Shown one piece after another: positions 56,501 through 64,000 of a stretch of DNA of 64,000 bases. Numbering within the stretch: the stretch's first letter is position 1; each line of letters starts with the position of its first letter. Below the pieces are notes generated by a model. That model did no database searches. It was not told where the DNA came from and saw only the letters and a list, made by a program, of their open reading frames with translations. The position numbers and the translations under genes are program-made. Location: positions 614,001 through 678,000 of the forward strand of contig NZ_AP019368.1 of NCBI RefSeq assembly GCF_004295685.1, written 5' to 3'. This DNA is from Fluviispira sanaruensis. Its GTDB lineage: Bacteria > Bdellovibrionota_B > Oligoflexia > Silvanigrellales > Silvanigrellaceae.

Positions 56501-56767
56501 GTTAGAAACCTTTCTAAAAATTAGAATTGATTATCATAAATATTCAATAGCTATCTAGAACAAAAATTAAAGCTCTTATATTCTTAATTTTTGACTGTGT
56601 TTCTTTATAGGCATCATTTTTTGCTAGATACGAAACAAATTAATTTATTGCTACAACTTTTCATAGTTCCAAAATTATATAAAAAAATTTTACTGTCAAT
56701 TTTTATTATATAATTAATATATTTTCAAAAAATTTACTTTATATTATCTGAATTTTTAGGGTAAGTT
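56501..56767. other. Intergenic region between questin-oxidase-like and cyclase-like genes
   Basis: A+T-rich, no gene seen. It holds the promoter and leader of the gene starting at 56500. Confidence 0.4.
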
Positions 56768-57934
56768 TTATGCTAAATTATTATTATAGTCAGCTTTCAT
56801 CAATAAATATCTCTCACCGCTCCATGTGGTTTTTAACCATGCTGAGTTATTTTTTATATCCCAGACACTCACTAATTTTGCTTGTCTTCTGTCCACATGA
56901 TCTTGAAAAAAAGCTGCTTTTATATACTCTGGAGTGATTACAATGAGTGGTTCCGTACCTGCTGTTTTGTTTTGTATATTTTGTGTGCTTACGTTTTGAA
57001 TGTCTAAATTTGGAAATTCAGTATGCGCGGCCATAATTTTTGTTTTTATGCCATTTTCGAAATCACTTTTAACTTCCCAATAAAATATACCTCCATGTTG
57101 AGCTTGAAATCTTTTTGATTTTCGCAGCCTCTCGTACAAATTTTTATTTTCTGTGATAAGTGGTTTTTCTCCATTATAATCAGCAAAGCAAAAGAGGTCA
57201 TGATCTCCGTATATTTTTTTATTTGGAACTATTTTTAAATATAAGAATGGTTCTTTGACGAGAACAATATCTTTATATTTTGTCTTATATTCTCGATCTT
57301 CTTCAAAAAACTCATAAGTTCTACTCTCAAAAGTGTTTTTTAATTTCACTGCAAGTTGATTGTCTATAAAATGCTTTTGTTTTATTTTTTTTAAAGTATT
57401 ATCCCAAATTTCCTCTTTGAGCGGGAGGAATGATTTCTTAAATTCTGCGAGTGATTTAATTTCAAAACCAAACTTAATTCTTTCATCAGCAAAAGGTTTA
57501 TAGTGCACTACAGCGCCAATATCTAAAGGAAGAATTTTTGGATTGAGAAGAGTATCCTCATATTTGCAGGTTTTATTTTTTATTTCTCTGGGCTTTGTGG
57601 GATGACCAACCTCGTTGGCCCAAAAAGCACTGCAAATTGTTGGACGTATGACTATCGATAGTCTAAATTGTCGTGCAATATAATAAGCTTCTAGTAAAGC
57701 GCCTTTGACCATATTGTTAATAATATATTCTTGTTCTGCATCTTTTTGTAGTGGGTTCAAAATATTTTTTTTCTTAAGATTATAGAGACGATTTAAAAAT
57801 AAATCACGGTCATATATTGGTGAAAGATCGGCTTCATTATAAGCAAAAACTTCATCTTTAAAATAATTTTTCCTTAGCAAGAAGTCTTTAAACATTTTTT
57901 TTTGTAGGAGGTCAAAATTTTTGAGACGAAGCAT
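56768..57934 (-). CDS. Edema-factor/ExoY/CyaA-like nucleotidyl cyclase candidate
   Basis: A 388-residue protein. R97, K114 and K121 are spaced 17 and 7, the same as the catalytic arginine and two lysines of edema factor and CyaA as I recall them. The surrounding I-R-P-x-x-x-x-x-x-x-x-E-V-G-H-P-T-K resembles the R-P-x...G-x-x-T-K-G of these toxins. G-D-H-D-L-F (D244, D246) matches the metal-binding D-x-D-L-F, and Q-H-G (H280) the later histidine. Against activity: the catalytic His position reads K119, and the Asn six residues after the later His is W286. Relatives are host-activated toxins that flood eukaryotic cells with cAMP or cGMP. No signal peptide. AAGGAGATC precedes the ATG; an inverted repeat lies upstream at 57998. 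Confidence 0.5.
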   Translation of the reverse strand: MLRLKNFDLLQKKMFKDFLLRKNYFKDEVFAYNEADLSPIYDRDLFLNRLYNLKKKNILNPLQKDAEQEYIINNMVKGALLEAYYIARQFRLSIVIRPTICSAFWANEVGHPTKPREIKNKTCKYEDTLLNPKILPLDIGAVVHYKPFADERIKFGFEIKSLAEFKKSFLPLKEEIWDNTLKKIKQKHFIDNQLAVKLKNTFESRTYEFFEEDREYKTKYKDIVLVKEPFLYLKIVPNKKIYGDHDLFCFADYNGEKPLITENKNLYERLRKSKRFQAQHGGIFYWEVKSDFENGIKTKIMAAHTEFPNLDIQNVSTQNIQNKTAGTEPLIVITPEYIKAAFFQDHVDRRQAKLVSVWDIKNNSAWLKTTWSGERYLLMKADYNNNLA

Positions 57935-57997
57935 AAAAAGATCTCCTTTTTAAGATTTTAATAATAATTATAAATAAAATAAAAATTTATTTTTTTA

Positions 57998-58043
57998 TTG
58001 AATCTACATTATACATCATAAAAAACGAATTATGTAGATTCAA
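57998..58043. repeat. 12-bp inverted repeat upstream of the cyclase-like gene
   Basis: TTGAATCTACAT (57998-58009) and ATGTAGATTCAA (58032-58043) are perfect complements with a 22-bp spacer that extends the symmetry (AT/AT after one mismatch). It sits about 65 bp before the leftward ATG, without a T-tract downstream on either strand. It is a possible operator for a dimeric regulator. Confidence 0.55.
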
Positions 58044-58174
58044 AAAAAATATAAGCAAAAAACGTACCATAACTTAACAAATAGAATTTAAGGTTGTTAA
58101 CTTAGAATAAAATGGGTTTAAAAATTTAAAAAAATGTATTTCACTTTTTAAAAGGCGCCCATAAATATGAATTT

Positions 58175-58200
58175 TTATGTATTCAATTATGAATACATAA
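58175..58200. repeat. 10-bp inverted repeat between the divergent genes
   Basis: TTATGTATTC (58175-58184) and GAATACATAA (58191-58200) form a perfect stem with a 6-nt loop. It lies between the cyclase-like gene and the cobalamin riboswitch. Function unknown: a second operator, or a fold in the riboswitch transcript's upstream region. Confidence 0.5.
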
Positions 58201-58302
58201 GTTTCTCCTGGGCTTGATTGACAATTGGGGTGAGGCATGACAGTTTTCAACTGTTGATGGTTTTAAGAACTTTAATATTATTTTTGCAAATATTTTAAAG
58301 TT

Positions 58303-58470
58303 ACATAAATGAAAAGGGAATTTAGTGCGAATCTAAAACTGTCCCGCAGCGGTATGAAAGAACGAAATCTGCGTTATAGCACTGGATATCTGGGAAGCTG
58401 CAGAGATTAGGAATCATATAGAACGTATATGTGTGCTTTTAAGTCCGAAGACCTGCCATCATGCACTCAA
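58303..58470 (+). ncRNA. Cobalamin riboswitch
   Basis: The conserved B12 core is present in order: AGGGAATTTAGTGCGAATC, ACTGTCCCGCAGCGGT, AGCACTGGATATCTGGGAAGC (58378-58398) and the B12 box AAGTCCGAAGACCTGCC (about 58441-58457). It lies in the leader of the TonB-receptor gene. Cobalamin binding would repress that operon, consistent with vitamin B12 uptake. Confidence 0.94.
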
Positions 58471-58488
58471 TGTAGGTGCTTATAGATC

Positions 58489-58506
58489 AAGATCCGAGGG
58501 GATCTT
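58489..58506 (+). promoter_or_regulatory. Hairpin between riboswitch and receptor start
   Basis: AAGATCC (58489-58495) and GGATCTT (58500-58506) form a perfect 7-bp stem with a GAGG loop, 21 nt before the ATG. No T-tract follows. It may be the expression-platform stem controlling ribosome access. Confidence 0.55.
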
Positions 58507-58527
58507 ACTGTAAAAAAGAATAAAGTT

Positions 58528-60759
58528 ATGTTCAAAATAATAAGTGTATATTGTTGCACTTTGTCATTTGCTGTTTTGGCGCAAAATTCAATTCCGCATC
58601 CTTCTGCTTTTGAAAGTTCACAAAATCCAAAAGCTATCTCTGATACTCTTGAAAATAAGCAAAGCTCAATAGTGATCCCTGTCATTCCTGAAAGTGACAA
58701 AACGGAAATATTATCCGAAGCACAGAAAAAAAATCAAATTGCGCAGGAGTCTGTTGAAAATCCTGCGCAATTAAATGTCAATCAAGAAAATGTTTCGTCG
58801 CAAATCGTGCCTGGCAGTGCTGCAGTTCCTAAATCTATTTCTGACCTCGTTGATAAAGTAACAACTGCACAGGTGGAACACTTTGGTGGAGAAGCAGGAG
58901 CACTCAGGGTTCGCTTACGCGGTGCACGTGCTTTTGAACCGACTTACTATTTCAATGGATTTGTTTTAACAGGGGCTGGCAGTGGGGAACAGAATTTAAA
59001 TTTATTGCCTGTTACCTTTATTGGTCGATTGAATGTTTATCCCGACTCTCCACCTTTTTGGCTCAGTTCAATGGGCATTGCAGGAGATATCAATGTTCAA
59101 GCATGTCGTAGGCTAGATTGTTTTTTTTATGGGAAAAGTAATATTAACAATTTATACAAACTTGAAACACGTATAGGTTCTTTTGGTTATAAAGAAGTAT
59201 CCACCTCACATTCACTTAAGCTTGGGCAGAAGAGTGAAATATATTCGACGCTCGATTATACAACCAGCCAAGAAAATTACTCAGTATTTAACAATAGAAA
59301 TTCTAATTTAAATGCAGATGTTGGAACTTATGAAAAACTACAAAATAATGATTTTTCAAAAACAAGCGGTGGTTTAGGCTTTACGAGTTATCATGATTTA
59401 TTTGGCAAAATAAATTATGATTTTATTTTTGGCTTGCAGAATAAAGGCGTACCCGCTCCTGTTGGCAGTCAAGCGGGTATACAAAGACTTGAGCGCAATA
59501 TATTTTTAGGTTTGCTCCGCACTGAAAAATTTTTCGCTGAAAATGGTTTGCTGTGGAATAGCCAAATTGGTTTCCTTTACAATACAAGTGAAAATAAAAG
59601 TTTTAATTCTACCACAAATTACGTTGCTCAGGCTGAGTCTTCATCTAATACTTCTTTGCAAGCAAAAACTTATTTTATTTTACCCTCAAGTCTTATCAGC
59701 CAAGAGCAGACAGGTCTGAGTTTAGATATTATTTATGCGACTCAATCAACAAATACGACCGTGCCGAACTCTGCTTCTTCCATGAATAGTCATGTGCAGG
59801 TTGAGCGCGCTGAAATTCGTCCAGGTTTGTTTGAAGCGGTTATTTTTCCAATGCATAGAAATTGGACTCTGTCAGTCAATGCCAATACATGGATCTCAAT
59901 GGCAAATTCCAATGTGAATATGAATTCAAATTATCCAAGTATAAGTAATATATCATCATATGAAAACACAGAGCGTGAAAAGCCTACTGTGGGGTATACT
60001 TTTTCCTTGCAAAATAAAATTTTTAATACCGTTCAATATATTCGTTATGTTAAGTCACAAAGAAGACCTTATTTATCTGAAATATATGGCTCACCAGAGG
60101 GAGTTATACCCAATGTCAATCTCATAGCAGAAAGCAGTCAGAAAATAGAAACGGGATTTAATTTTCCATTGGGCGAGTTTGGTTATTTTTATGCAAAAGA
60201 TAGCGATCTTATTTTTCTTATTCCTGTTTCCCAAATTTTTTTTCAATACAATAATATTGAAGACAGTTCGCGCAATGGATTCTTTTTAAATCTAGACACG
60301 AACTTAACTCGTTACTGGAATATTGGTTTTTCCTATCAATATTTGCTTGCAAAAATGCTTTATAATGGCGAAGAAACCGACGTTCCTCGTTCTGCAATCC
60401 ATTCTGTAAATACCGCAACTGCAGTTGAAAATATTCCACTTGGGTCGATTTTTAATTATGAAACGCAATTGGGTGTTTATGCAAATGTTAATTGGCAGAG
60501 TTCTTTTTATTTGGATTACACCAATGGCAGTCAGATGGATATACCGCCTATTTATAACTCTGGTTTGGCTTTTTCTTTTTATAATTATTTATCTGCGCAA
60601 AAATTATCTCTTTCCTTTGATATTTATAATTTAGCCAATGAGTCATTTGCAACCTTAACAAGTTCTTCTGGTTCAGTGCAAAGTGTTCAGTCAAATGGTT
60701 ATCTTGGTTATCCTCCCCCTGGTCGGCGTATTTATTTAACTCTTTCGGGAGAATTTTAG
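58528..60759 (+). CDS. TonB-dependent outer-membrane receptor, probably for cobalamin
   Basis: A 743-residue exported protein: signal peptide (I-S-V-Y-C-C-T-L-S-F-A-V-L-A), a Ser/Gln-rich spacer, a plug domain (I-S-D-L-V-D-K-V... G-A-L-R-V-R-L-R-G-A-R) and a 22-strand-type barrel ending in L-S-G-E-F with terminal Phe. The plug Y-Y-F-N-G-F-V-L corresponds to the usual I-x-x-D-G segment. A cobalamin riboswitch in the leader indicates vitamin B12 or another corrinoid as ligand. It is followed after 1 nt by a lipoprotein gene. BtuCDF homologues are not nearby. Confidence 0.88.
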   Translation: MFKIISVYCCTLSFAVLAQNSIPHPSAFESSQNPKAISDTLENKQSSIVIPVIPESDKTEILSEAQKKNQIAQESVENPAQLNVNQENVSSQIVPGSAAVPKSISDLVDKVTTAQVEHFGGEAGALRVRLRGARAFEPTYYFNGFVLTGAGSGEQNLNLLPVTFIGRLNVYPDSPPFWLSSMGIAGDINVQACRRLDCFFYGKSNINNLYKLETRIGSFGYKEVSTSHSLKLGQKSEIYSTLDYTTSQENYSVFNNRNSNLNADVGTYEKLQNNDFSKTSGGLGFTSYHDLFGKINYDFIFGLQNKGVPAPVGSQAGIQRLERNIFLGLLRTEKFFAENGLLWNSQIGFLYNTSENKSFNSTTNYVAQAESSSNTSLQAKTYFILPSSLISQEQTGLSLDIIYATQSTNTTVPNSASSMNSHVQVERAEIRPGLFEAVIFPMHRNWTLSVNANTWISMANSNVNMNSNYPSISNISSYENTEREKPTVGYTFSLQNKIFNTVQYIRYVKSQRRPYLSEIYGSPEGVIPNVNLIAESSQKIETGFNFPLGEFGYFYAKDSDLIFLIPVSQIFFQYNNIEDSSRNGFFLNLDTNLTRYWNIGFSYQYLLAKMLYNGEETDVPRSAIHSVNTATAVENIPLGSIFNYETQLGVYANVNWQSSFYLDYTNGSQMDIPPIYNSGLAFSFYNYLSAQKLSLSFDIYNLANESFATLTSSSGSVQSVQSNGYLGYPPPGRRIYLTLSGEF

Positions 60760-60760
60760 T

Positions 60761-61975
60761 ATGAAAAGATATTCATTTTTAATGCTCATGTTATCTTTTA
60801 ATTTAGCTATTGGCTGTGGTACGAAAAAACAAAATGTTGTTCCCACTATAAATTTGACTTCGGATCAAGTTTTTTTTACGAGTTATGATTATACTGCTAA
60901 ATTTAATGAACTTTACTCAATTGATTTGATGACAAAAAAATTTAAAATATTGCGGCACATAGATGCTTCCTCCGATACAGAAGCTTATCAAATAAACGAT
61001 GGAGCTGGAAACTTAGAGCATTTTTATCATGTGGAAAAATTTTCTCAGAAGTTTAACACGCGGGTGACAAATTATACAAGCATTTATCGGCAAAATGAAA
61101 ATGTTAATTTCCCTATGAATAATCGAGATATTATTCTCCATAATGGAAAACTACTAGGGATTGGTTATGATGATCAAAAAATAATTAAAACCGATTTGAA
61201 GTTAAATGAAGAAATTCGAGCTACTTTTATCAAAGGACTTGAACGGGGGACTGAAGATGTTGCTTCAACCGATAAAAATATAACTTCAATTTTGATTGCT
61301 AGAGAACGTGTGTTTATCGTATCTGGCGGTTCTTATGACGATAATGATATAGGAAAAGAAGATAAAAAACCAAAAATATACTTATTAAACGAAGAGTTAA
61401 ATGCTGTGGAAAAATCATGGTCCATGCAGCATTGTTTTAATGCATTTTCTATGCAAAGAATCGAAAATAATAGTAAACTATTAGTATCATGCAATCCTGA
61501 TTATGGAGCTAACAAAAAAATTCCGTCCTTTGTCTTAATTAATGCTAATGAGATTGATTTTAACATTCCAAAACTTTCAGATCAGGCAGAGAAAAAAATT
61601 CTTACACAACAGTATAATTCTGCAGAAAGCTATATGATTTCTCTTAATGGTATTTCTGCAGACAAGAAAAGTGTTTTAATTACAGAATATAGCGCTTGGC
61701 AAGTTGTTAAAAACTCCTACTGGTATAACATCGAAACAGAAGCAATTTCACCCACTAAAAATGTTGCTGGTCACGTTATTTATAATAAAAAATACAATTC
61801 ATATTTATATAGCTGTCACCTTAAGGGCAAGGAGTGTGAGAACGGTGTGTGTAAAACTGTTGAATGCGAAAAAGATAAATTTGTCCTCGCAAAAGATATG
61901 TATGGAACGGACCCAGAATTAATCGACGTGAAGGTAAAAGGAAGTTTTTCTGGCTTTGCCAAAGTATTGAACTGA
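60761..61975 (+). CDS. Lipoprotein partner of the cobalamin receptor
   Basis: A 404-residue lipoprotein with lipobox N-L-A-I-G-C. The body shows repeated strand patterns (V-F-F-T-S-Y-D, I-I-L-H-N-G-K-L-L-G-I-G-Y-D-D, R-V-F-I-V-S-G-G-S-Y-D-D) like a beta-propeller, perhaps similar to DUF4374. A Cys-rich C-terminal part (C-H-L-K-G-K-E-C-E-N-G-V-C-K-T-V-E-C) is unusual and might form disulfides. It starts 1 nt after the receptor stop, so it is under the same riboswitch. A role as surface-exposed accessory of the receptor, as lipoprotein lids in Bacteroidetes, is inferred. Confidence 0.75.
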   Translation: MKRYSFLMLMLSFNLAIGCGTKKQNVVPTINLTSDQVFFTSYDYTAKFNELYSIDLMTKKFKILRHIDASSDTEAYQINDGAGNLEHFYHVEKFSQKFNTRVTNYTSIYRQNENVNFPMNNRDIILHNGKLLGIGYDDQKIIKTDLKLNEEIRATFIKGLERGTEDVASTDKNITSILIARERVFIVSGGSYDDNDIGKEDKKPKIYLLNEELNAVEKSWSMQHCFNAFSMQRIENNSKLLVSCNPDYGANKKIPSFVLINANEIDFNIPKLSDQAEKKILTQQYNSAESYMISLNGISADKKSVLITEYSAWQVVKNSYWYNIETEAISPTKNVAGHVIYNKKYNSYLYSCHLKGKECENGVCKTVECEKDKFVLAKDMYGTDPELIDVKVKGSFSGFAKVLN

Positions 61976-61979
61976 TCCT

Positions 61980-62092
61980 TTGTGCAGAGATATTTTAAAT
62001 CCCTGCGTGCAGCCGATTTTGCTTGCTAAGGGTGCTTAAAAGCAGGTAATCCTGAGCACGGATATCTGCCATCGTGCAGGACGTGGGTTTTA
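61980..62092 (+). ncRNA. Structured RNA candidate with H-type pseudoknot before rlmM
   Basis: A hairpin at 61984-62006 (GCAGAGAT/ATCCCTGC, one mismatch) is followed by a second, GCAGGT-A-ATCC (62042-62052) with GGATATCTGC (62060-62069). The whole 7-nt loop TGAGCAC (62053-62059) is complementary to GTGCTTA (62032-62038), giving a 7-bp pseudoknot. An alternative stem CCT-GA-GCACG (62051-62060) with CGTGCAGG (62073-62080) excludes this fold. GAGCACGGATATCTGCCATCG also resembles two parts of the cobalamin riboswitch upstream, including a 13-of-16 match to the B12 box, so it could be a degenerate copy. Confidence 0.4.
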
Positions 62093-62115
62093 TTTAAAAT
62101 ATGAAAGTTTAAACA

Positions 62116-63210
62116 ATGTCTTTATCTCTCCTTTTTTACTGTCGTGCAGGTGTTGAGAATGACTGCGCTGCGGAAATCATGGCCTACACAGCCGCTAAGA
62201 ATGTACAAGGCTTTGTTAAAGCTAAACAAAATACTGCACACGTGTTATTTCAGGCACACAGTCGAGAGGAGTTGATGGCTCTTTGGAATGACATTCAGAT
62301 TCGCGATTTTATTTTTGTCAGACAAATCTTATTGGCATCTGAACTTATGAGCAATCTGCCAGATAAAGGCAGAACTGTGCCTATCCTACAGGCTTTTGAA
62401 GAAAATTTTTCTTCTGTTTTAGCAGGTAAAAAGTATTTAGATGATCTTTTTGTTGAGGCTCTTGATGTTGAAGTGCATAAAGAAGTTTTAACTTTTTGTA
62501 AGAAATTTACGAGTCCCATGCTCTCGGAGTTGCGCAAAAATGGATATGTGATTGGCGACAAAATGCAGAGAGCTCTTCGCTTACATTTGCTTTTTTTAAC
62601 AGGACAATCATGCTATATTGCACTTTGTGCGCCGAAAAAGGCCTCTCAATGGTTTATGGGTATACCTCGCCTTAAATTTCCAGCCGATGCCCCCAGTCGT
62701 TCAACTCTGAAACTGGAGGAGGCCTTCTTTGCTTTTATCAACGAAAATGATCGGGAAGAACGATTGAAAGCAGGAATGACAGCTGTTGACTTAGGAGCTT
62801 GCCCAGGTGGCTGGACTTATCAGTTTGTCCGTAGAAATATTTATGTTTTCGCAATCGACAATGGCGAAATGGATTCAAAGCTGATGAGAACAGGGCTAGT
62901 AGAACATCTTAAAGAAGATGGCTTTAAATTTAGAACGAAAAAACCTGTTGATTGGCTTGTCTGCGATATGGTCGAGCGACCTTCTAAGGTAACTGACTTG
63001 ATGATTGAATGGGCTACTTTAAAATTAGCCAATGAATTTATTTTTAATTTAAAATTACCTATGAAAAAGAAGTACCAAGAAGTCACGGCATGCCTTGAAA
63101 AAATTCGCTGCGAACTTGATCAAGAGGGTATTGCTTACGAGCTGAAGAGCCGCCAGTTGTATCATGACCGTGACGAAGTCACAGTTTGGTTAAAACTTAA
63201 AAGAAAGTAA
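62116..63210 (+). CDS. rlmM: 23S rRNA 2'-O-ribose methyltransferase RlmM-like
   Basis: A 364-residue enzyme of the RlmM group. The SAM motif V-D-L-G-A-C-P-G-G-W-T-Y is followed by the acidic D-N-G-E and V-C-D-M-V-E-R-P-S-K, and the Lys in N-L-K-L-P-M-K-K, giving the K-D-K-E set of RrmJ-type methylases. RlmM methylates the ribose of C2498 in 23S rRNA. The N-terminal domain (to about 150) is THUMP-like. It has a weak ribosome-binding site and a structured leader. Confidence 0.88.
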   Translation: MSLSLLFYCRAGVENDCAAEIMAYTAAKNVQGFVKAKQNTAHVLFQAHSREELMALWNDIQIRDFIFVRQILLASELMSNLPDKGRTVPILQAFEENFSSVLAGKKYLDDLFVEALDVEVHKEVLTFCKKFTSPMLSELRKNGYVIGDKMQRALRLHLLFLTGQSCYIALCAPKKASQWFMGIPRLKFPADAPSRSTLKLEEAFFAFINENDREERLKAGMTAVDLGACPGGWTYQFVRRNIYVFAIDNGEMDSKLMRTGLVEHLKEDGFKFRTKKPVDWLVCDMVERPSKVTDLMIEWATLKLANEFIFNLKLPMKKKYQEVTACLEKIRCELDQEGIAYELKSRQLYHDRDEVTVWLKLKRK

Positions 63211-63283
63211 GAAATTTTATTTGCTAGAAAAAATAAAATATGTCACTTTGCTTTAAATAAAAGAATTTTGCAAAGGGGTTTTT

Positions 63284-63811
63284 ATGTTTTTGCGAGTGAA
63301 TGAAAGTATATATTTCGATCATTTAAATTTCAATTTAGCGAAAGATCTTGCAGATATTATCGAGAAAAATCGCAGTTATTTAAAACAGTGGCTTCCTTGG
63401 CTTAACCATTCAAATTCAACATCTGACAGCGAACAATTTATTAAAAAATGTATGCAGGATTACGGGGACAAGAAATCATTAACTCTCGCTATTTTTTATG
63501 AAAATACCTTGGTCGGCCTAATCTCTTTTAATGAGATTCATTTAGAAAAAAATACAACTAAAATAGGTTATTGGCTCGTTGAAAGTCATATGGGACAAGG
63601 GATTATGTCAGCCGCTTGTAAAACATTTATCCAATATGGTATGGCGGAATTAAATTTAAAAAAGTTTATCATCTGCTGTGCAAAACAAAACCATAAGAGC
63701 AATGCAATTCCTTTGCGCTTAGGATTTACAAAAGTTGAGGAAGTGAAGGATGCTGAATGGCTGTATGATCACTTTGTCGATCACAATGTGTATGAGCTGC
63801 AAAGCTATTAA
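63284..63811 (+). CDS. RimL-type GNAT N-acetyltransferase
   Basis: A 175-residue GNAT of the ribosomal-protein acetyltransferase branch. Features: L-x-W-L-P-W-L (L-K-Q-W-L-P-W-L), V-G-L-I-S-F-N, I-G-Y-W-L and the CoA loop around G-Q-G-I-M-S-A-A, then N-x-K-S-N-A-I-P-L-R-L-G-F. Closest in pattern to RimL/YdaF proteins. The substrate may be L7/L12 or another protein. AAAGGGG precedes the ATG. The gene after it is on the other strand. Confidence 0.85.
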   Translation: MFLRVNESIYFDHLNFNLAKDLADIIEKNRSYLKQWLPWLNHSNSTSDSEQFIKKCMQDYGDKKSLTLAIFYENTLVGLISFNEIHLEKNTTKIGYWLVESHMGQGIMSAACKTFIQYGMAELNLKKFIICCAKQNHKSNAIPLRLGFTKVEEVKDAEWLYDHFVDHNVYELQSY

Positions 63812-63866
63812 TATATTAAATCTCCGAATTAAACCCGTTTAAATAATTTTAACGGGCCGGTAATAA

Positions 63867-64000
63867 TTATTTTAAATAATGAATTTCAGCTTTCTTTAAT
63901 TCAGAAATAAGTGCTTCAACGTCATCAGAATTGGTATTAAAGGAAGTAACCAAACGAATGAGTGAAGTTTTTTCCATTAAATCTTCAGCAAAGACATAGA
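63867..64000 (-). CDS. Threonine aldolase-like protein, C-terminal end (partial)
   Basis: The minus strand codes for the last 44 residues of a protein ending in A-E-I-H-Y-L-K, stop at 63867-63869. I-R-L-V-T-S-F-N-T-N-S-D-D-V-E-A-L-I matches the C-terminal signature of low-specificity L-threonine aldolases (R-x-V-T-S-F-x-T-x-x-x-D-V-D), PLP enzymes that split threonine into glycine and acetaldehyde. The remainder lies beyond the window. Confidence 0.65.
   Translation of the reverse strand, partial: YVFAEDLMEKTSLIRLVTSFNTNSDDVEALISELKKAEIHYLK

Noticed and set aside
58489-58506. Intrinsic terminator after the cobalamin riboswitch
   Set aside because: The hairpin has no T-tract; translational control is more likely, so it is listed only as a regulatory hairpin.
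63834-63857. Terminator CCCGTT/AACGGG between the acetyltransferase and threonine aldolase-like genes
   Set aside because: The stem is 6 bp with an 11-13-nt loop and no good T-tract on either strand; too weak to list as a feature.

Overview
The window is A+T-rich, gene-dense DNA of a Gram-negative bacterium. Outer-membrane biology is clear: an LPS heptose enzyme (HldE), a TonB-dependent receptor, beta-barrel proteins and lipoproteins. It also carries RNase Y next to a YmdB-type phosphodiesterase, an MglA-like small GTPase, a eukaryote-like squalene synthase and a full-length LanB. Together these suggest a member of the Bdellovibrionota/Oligoflexia, most plausibly near Silvanigrellales. That placement is inferred from gene content; no rRNA or marker tree is available here.

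Layout. 1-8314: end of cydB, a large NAD-glutamate dehydrogenase, an AI-2E-family membrane protein, an aldo/keto reductase - FG-GAP/ASPIC protein - squalene synthase run, and a cold-shock gene. 8315-23877: accessory island. It begins with a class I lanthipeptide locus: three small precursor genes sharing an F-x-x-D leader motif (the first broken by an in-frame stop), a strong terminator, then lanB and lanC. It continues with a membrane-anchored peptide-type binding protein, an IS3-family remnant, an IS5-family transposase, a possible HTH regulator, a hybrid histidine kinase, and a second binding-protein gene split by an intact IS701/ISAba11-type element with perfect 14-bp ends and a 5-bp target duplication. 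23878-28220: catalase, lipoprotein carbonic anhydrase, about 1.1 kb of decayed DNA, and a coiled-coil protein.

28401-55263: mostly core genes: ridA, hldE, ymdB-rny, tRNA-Leu, thioredoxin-like, YeiH exporter, DHA2 transporter, nitrilase, an outer-membrane protein/lipoprotein pair, htpX, panB plus a BFD-like ferredoxin, tRNA-Trp, dut, aroQ, a J-domain protein, a manA-like isomerase, an MglA-like GTPase, hemW and a MocR regulator. 55264-64000: a questin-oxidase-like protein, a protein with the residue pattern of edema-factor/ExoY/CyaA nucleotidyl cyclases, a cobalamin riboswitch controlling a TonB receptor and lipoprotein, a compact pseudoknot-like RNA before rlmM, a GNAT acetyltransferase, and the end of a threonine-aldolase-like gene.

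How the parts may work together. LanB and LanC would dehydrate and cyclise the small Cys/Ser/Thr peptides. No export ABC transporter, leader protease or immunity gene is present nearby, so these must lie elsewhere or be replaced. The two anchored binding proteins, one of them followed at 8 nt by a membrane hybrid kinase, look more like a peptide-sensing module than an uptake system, because no permease or ATPase genes accompany them. The most interesting places for a new system are the lanthipeptide/sensor island, the cyclase-like protein and the RNA before rlmM.
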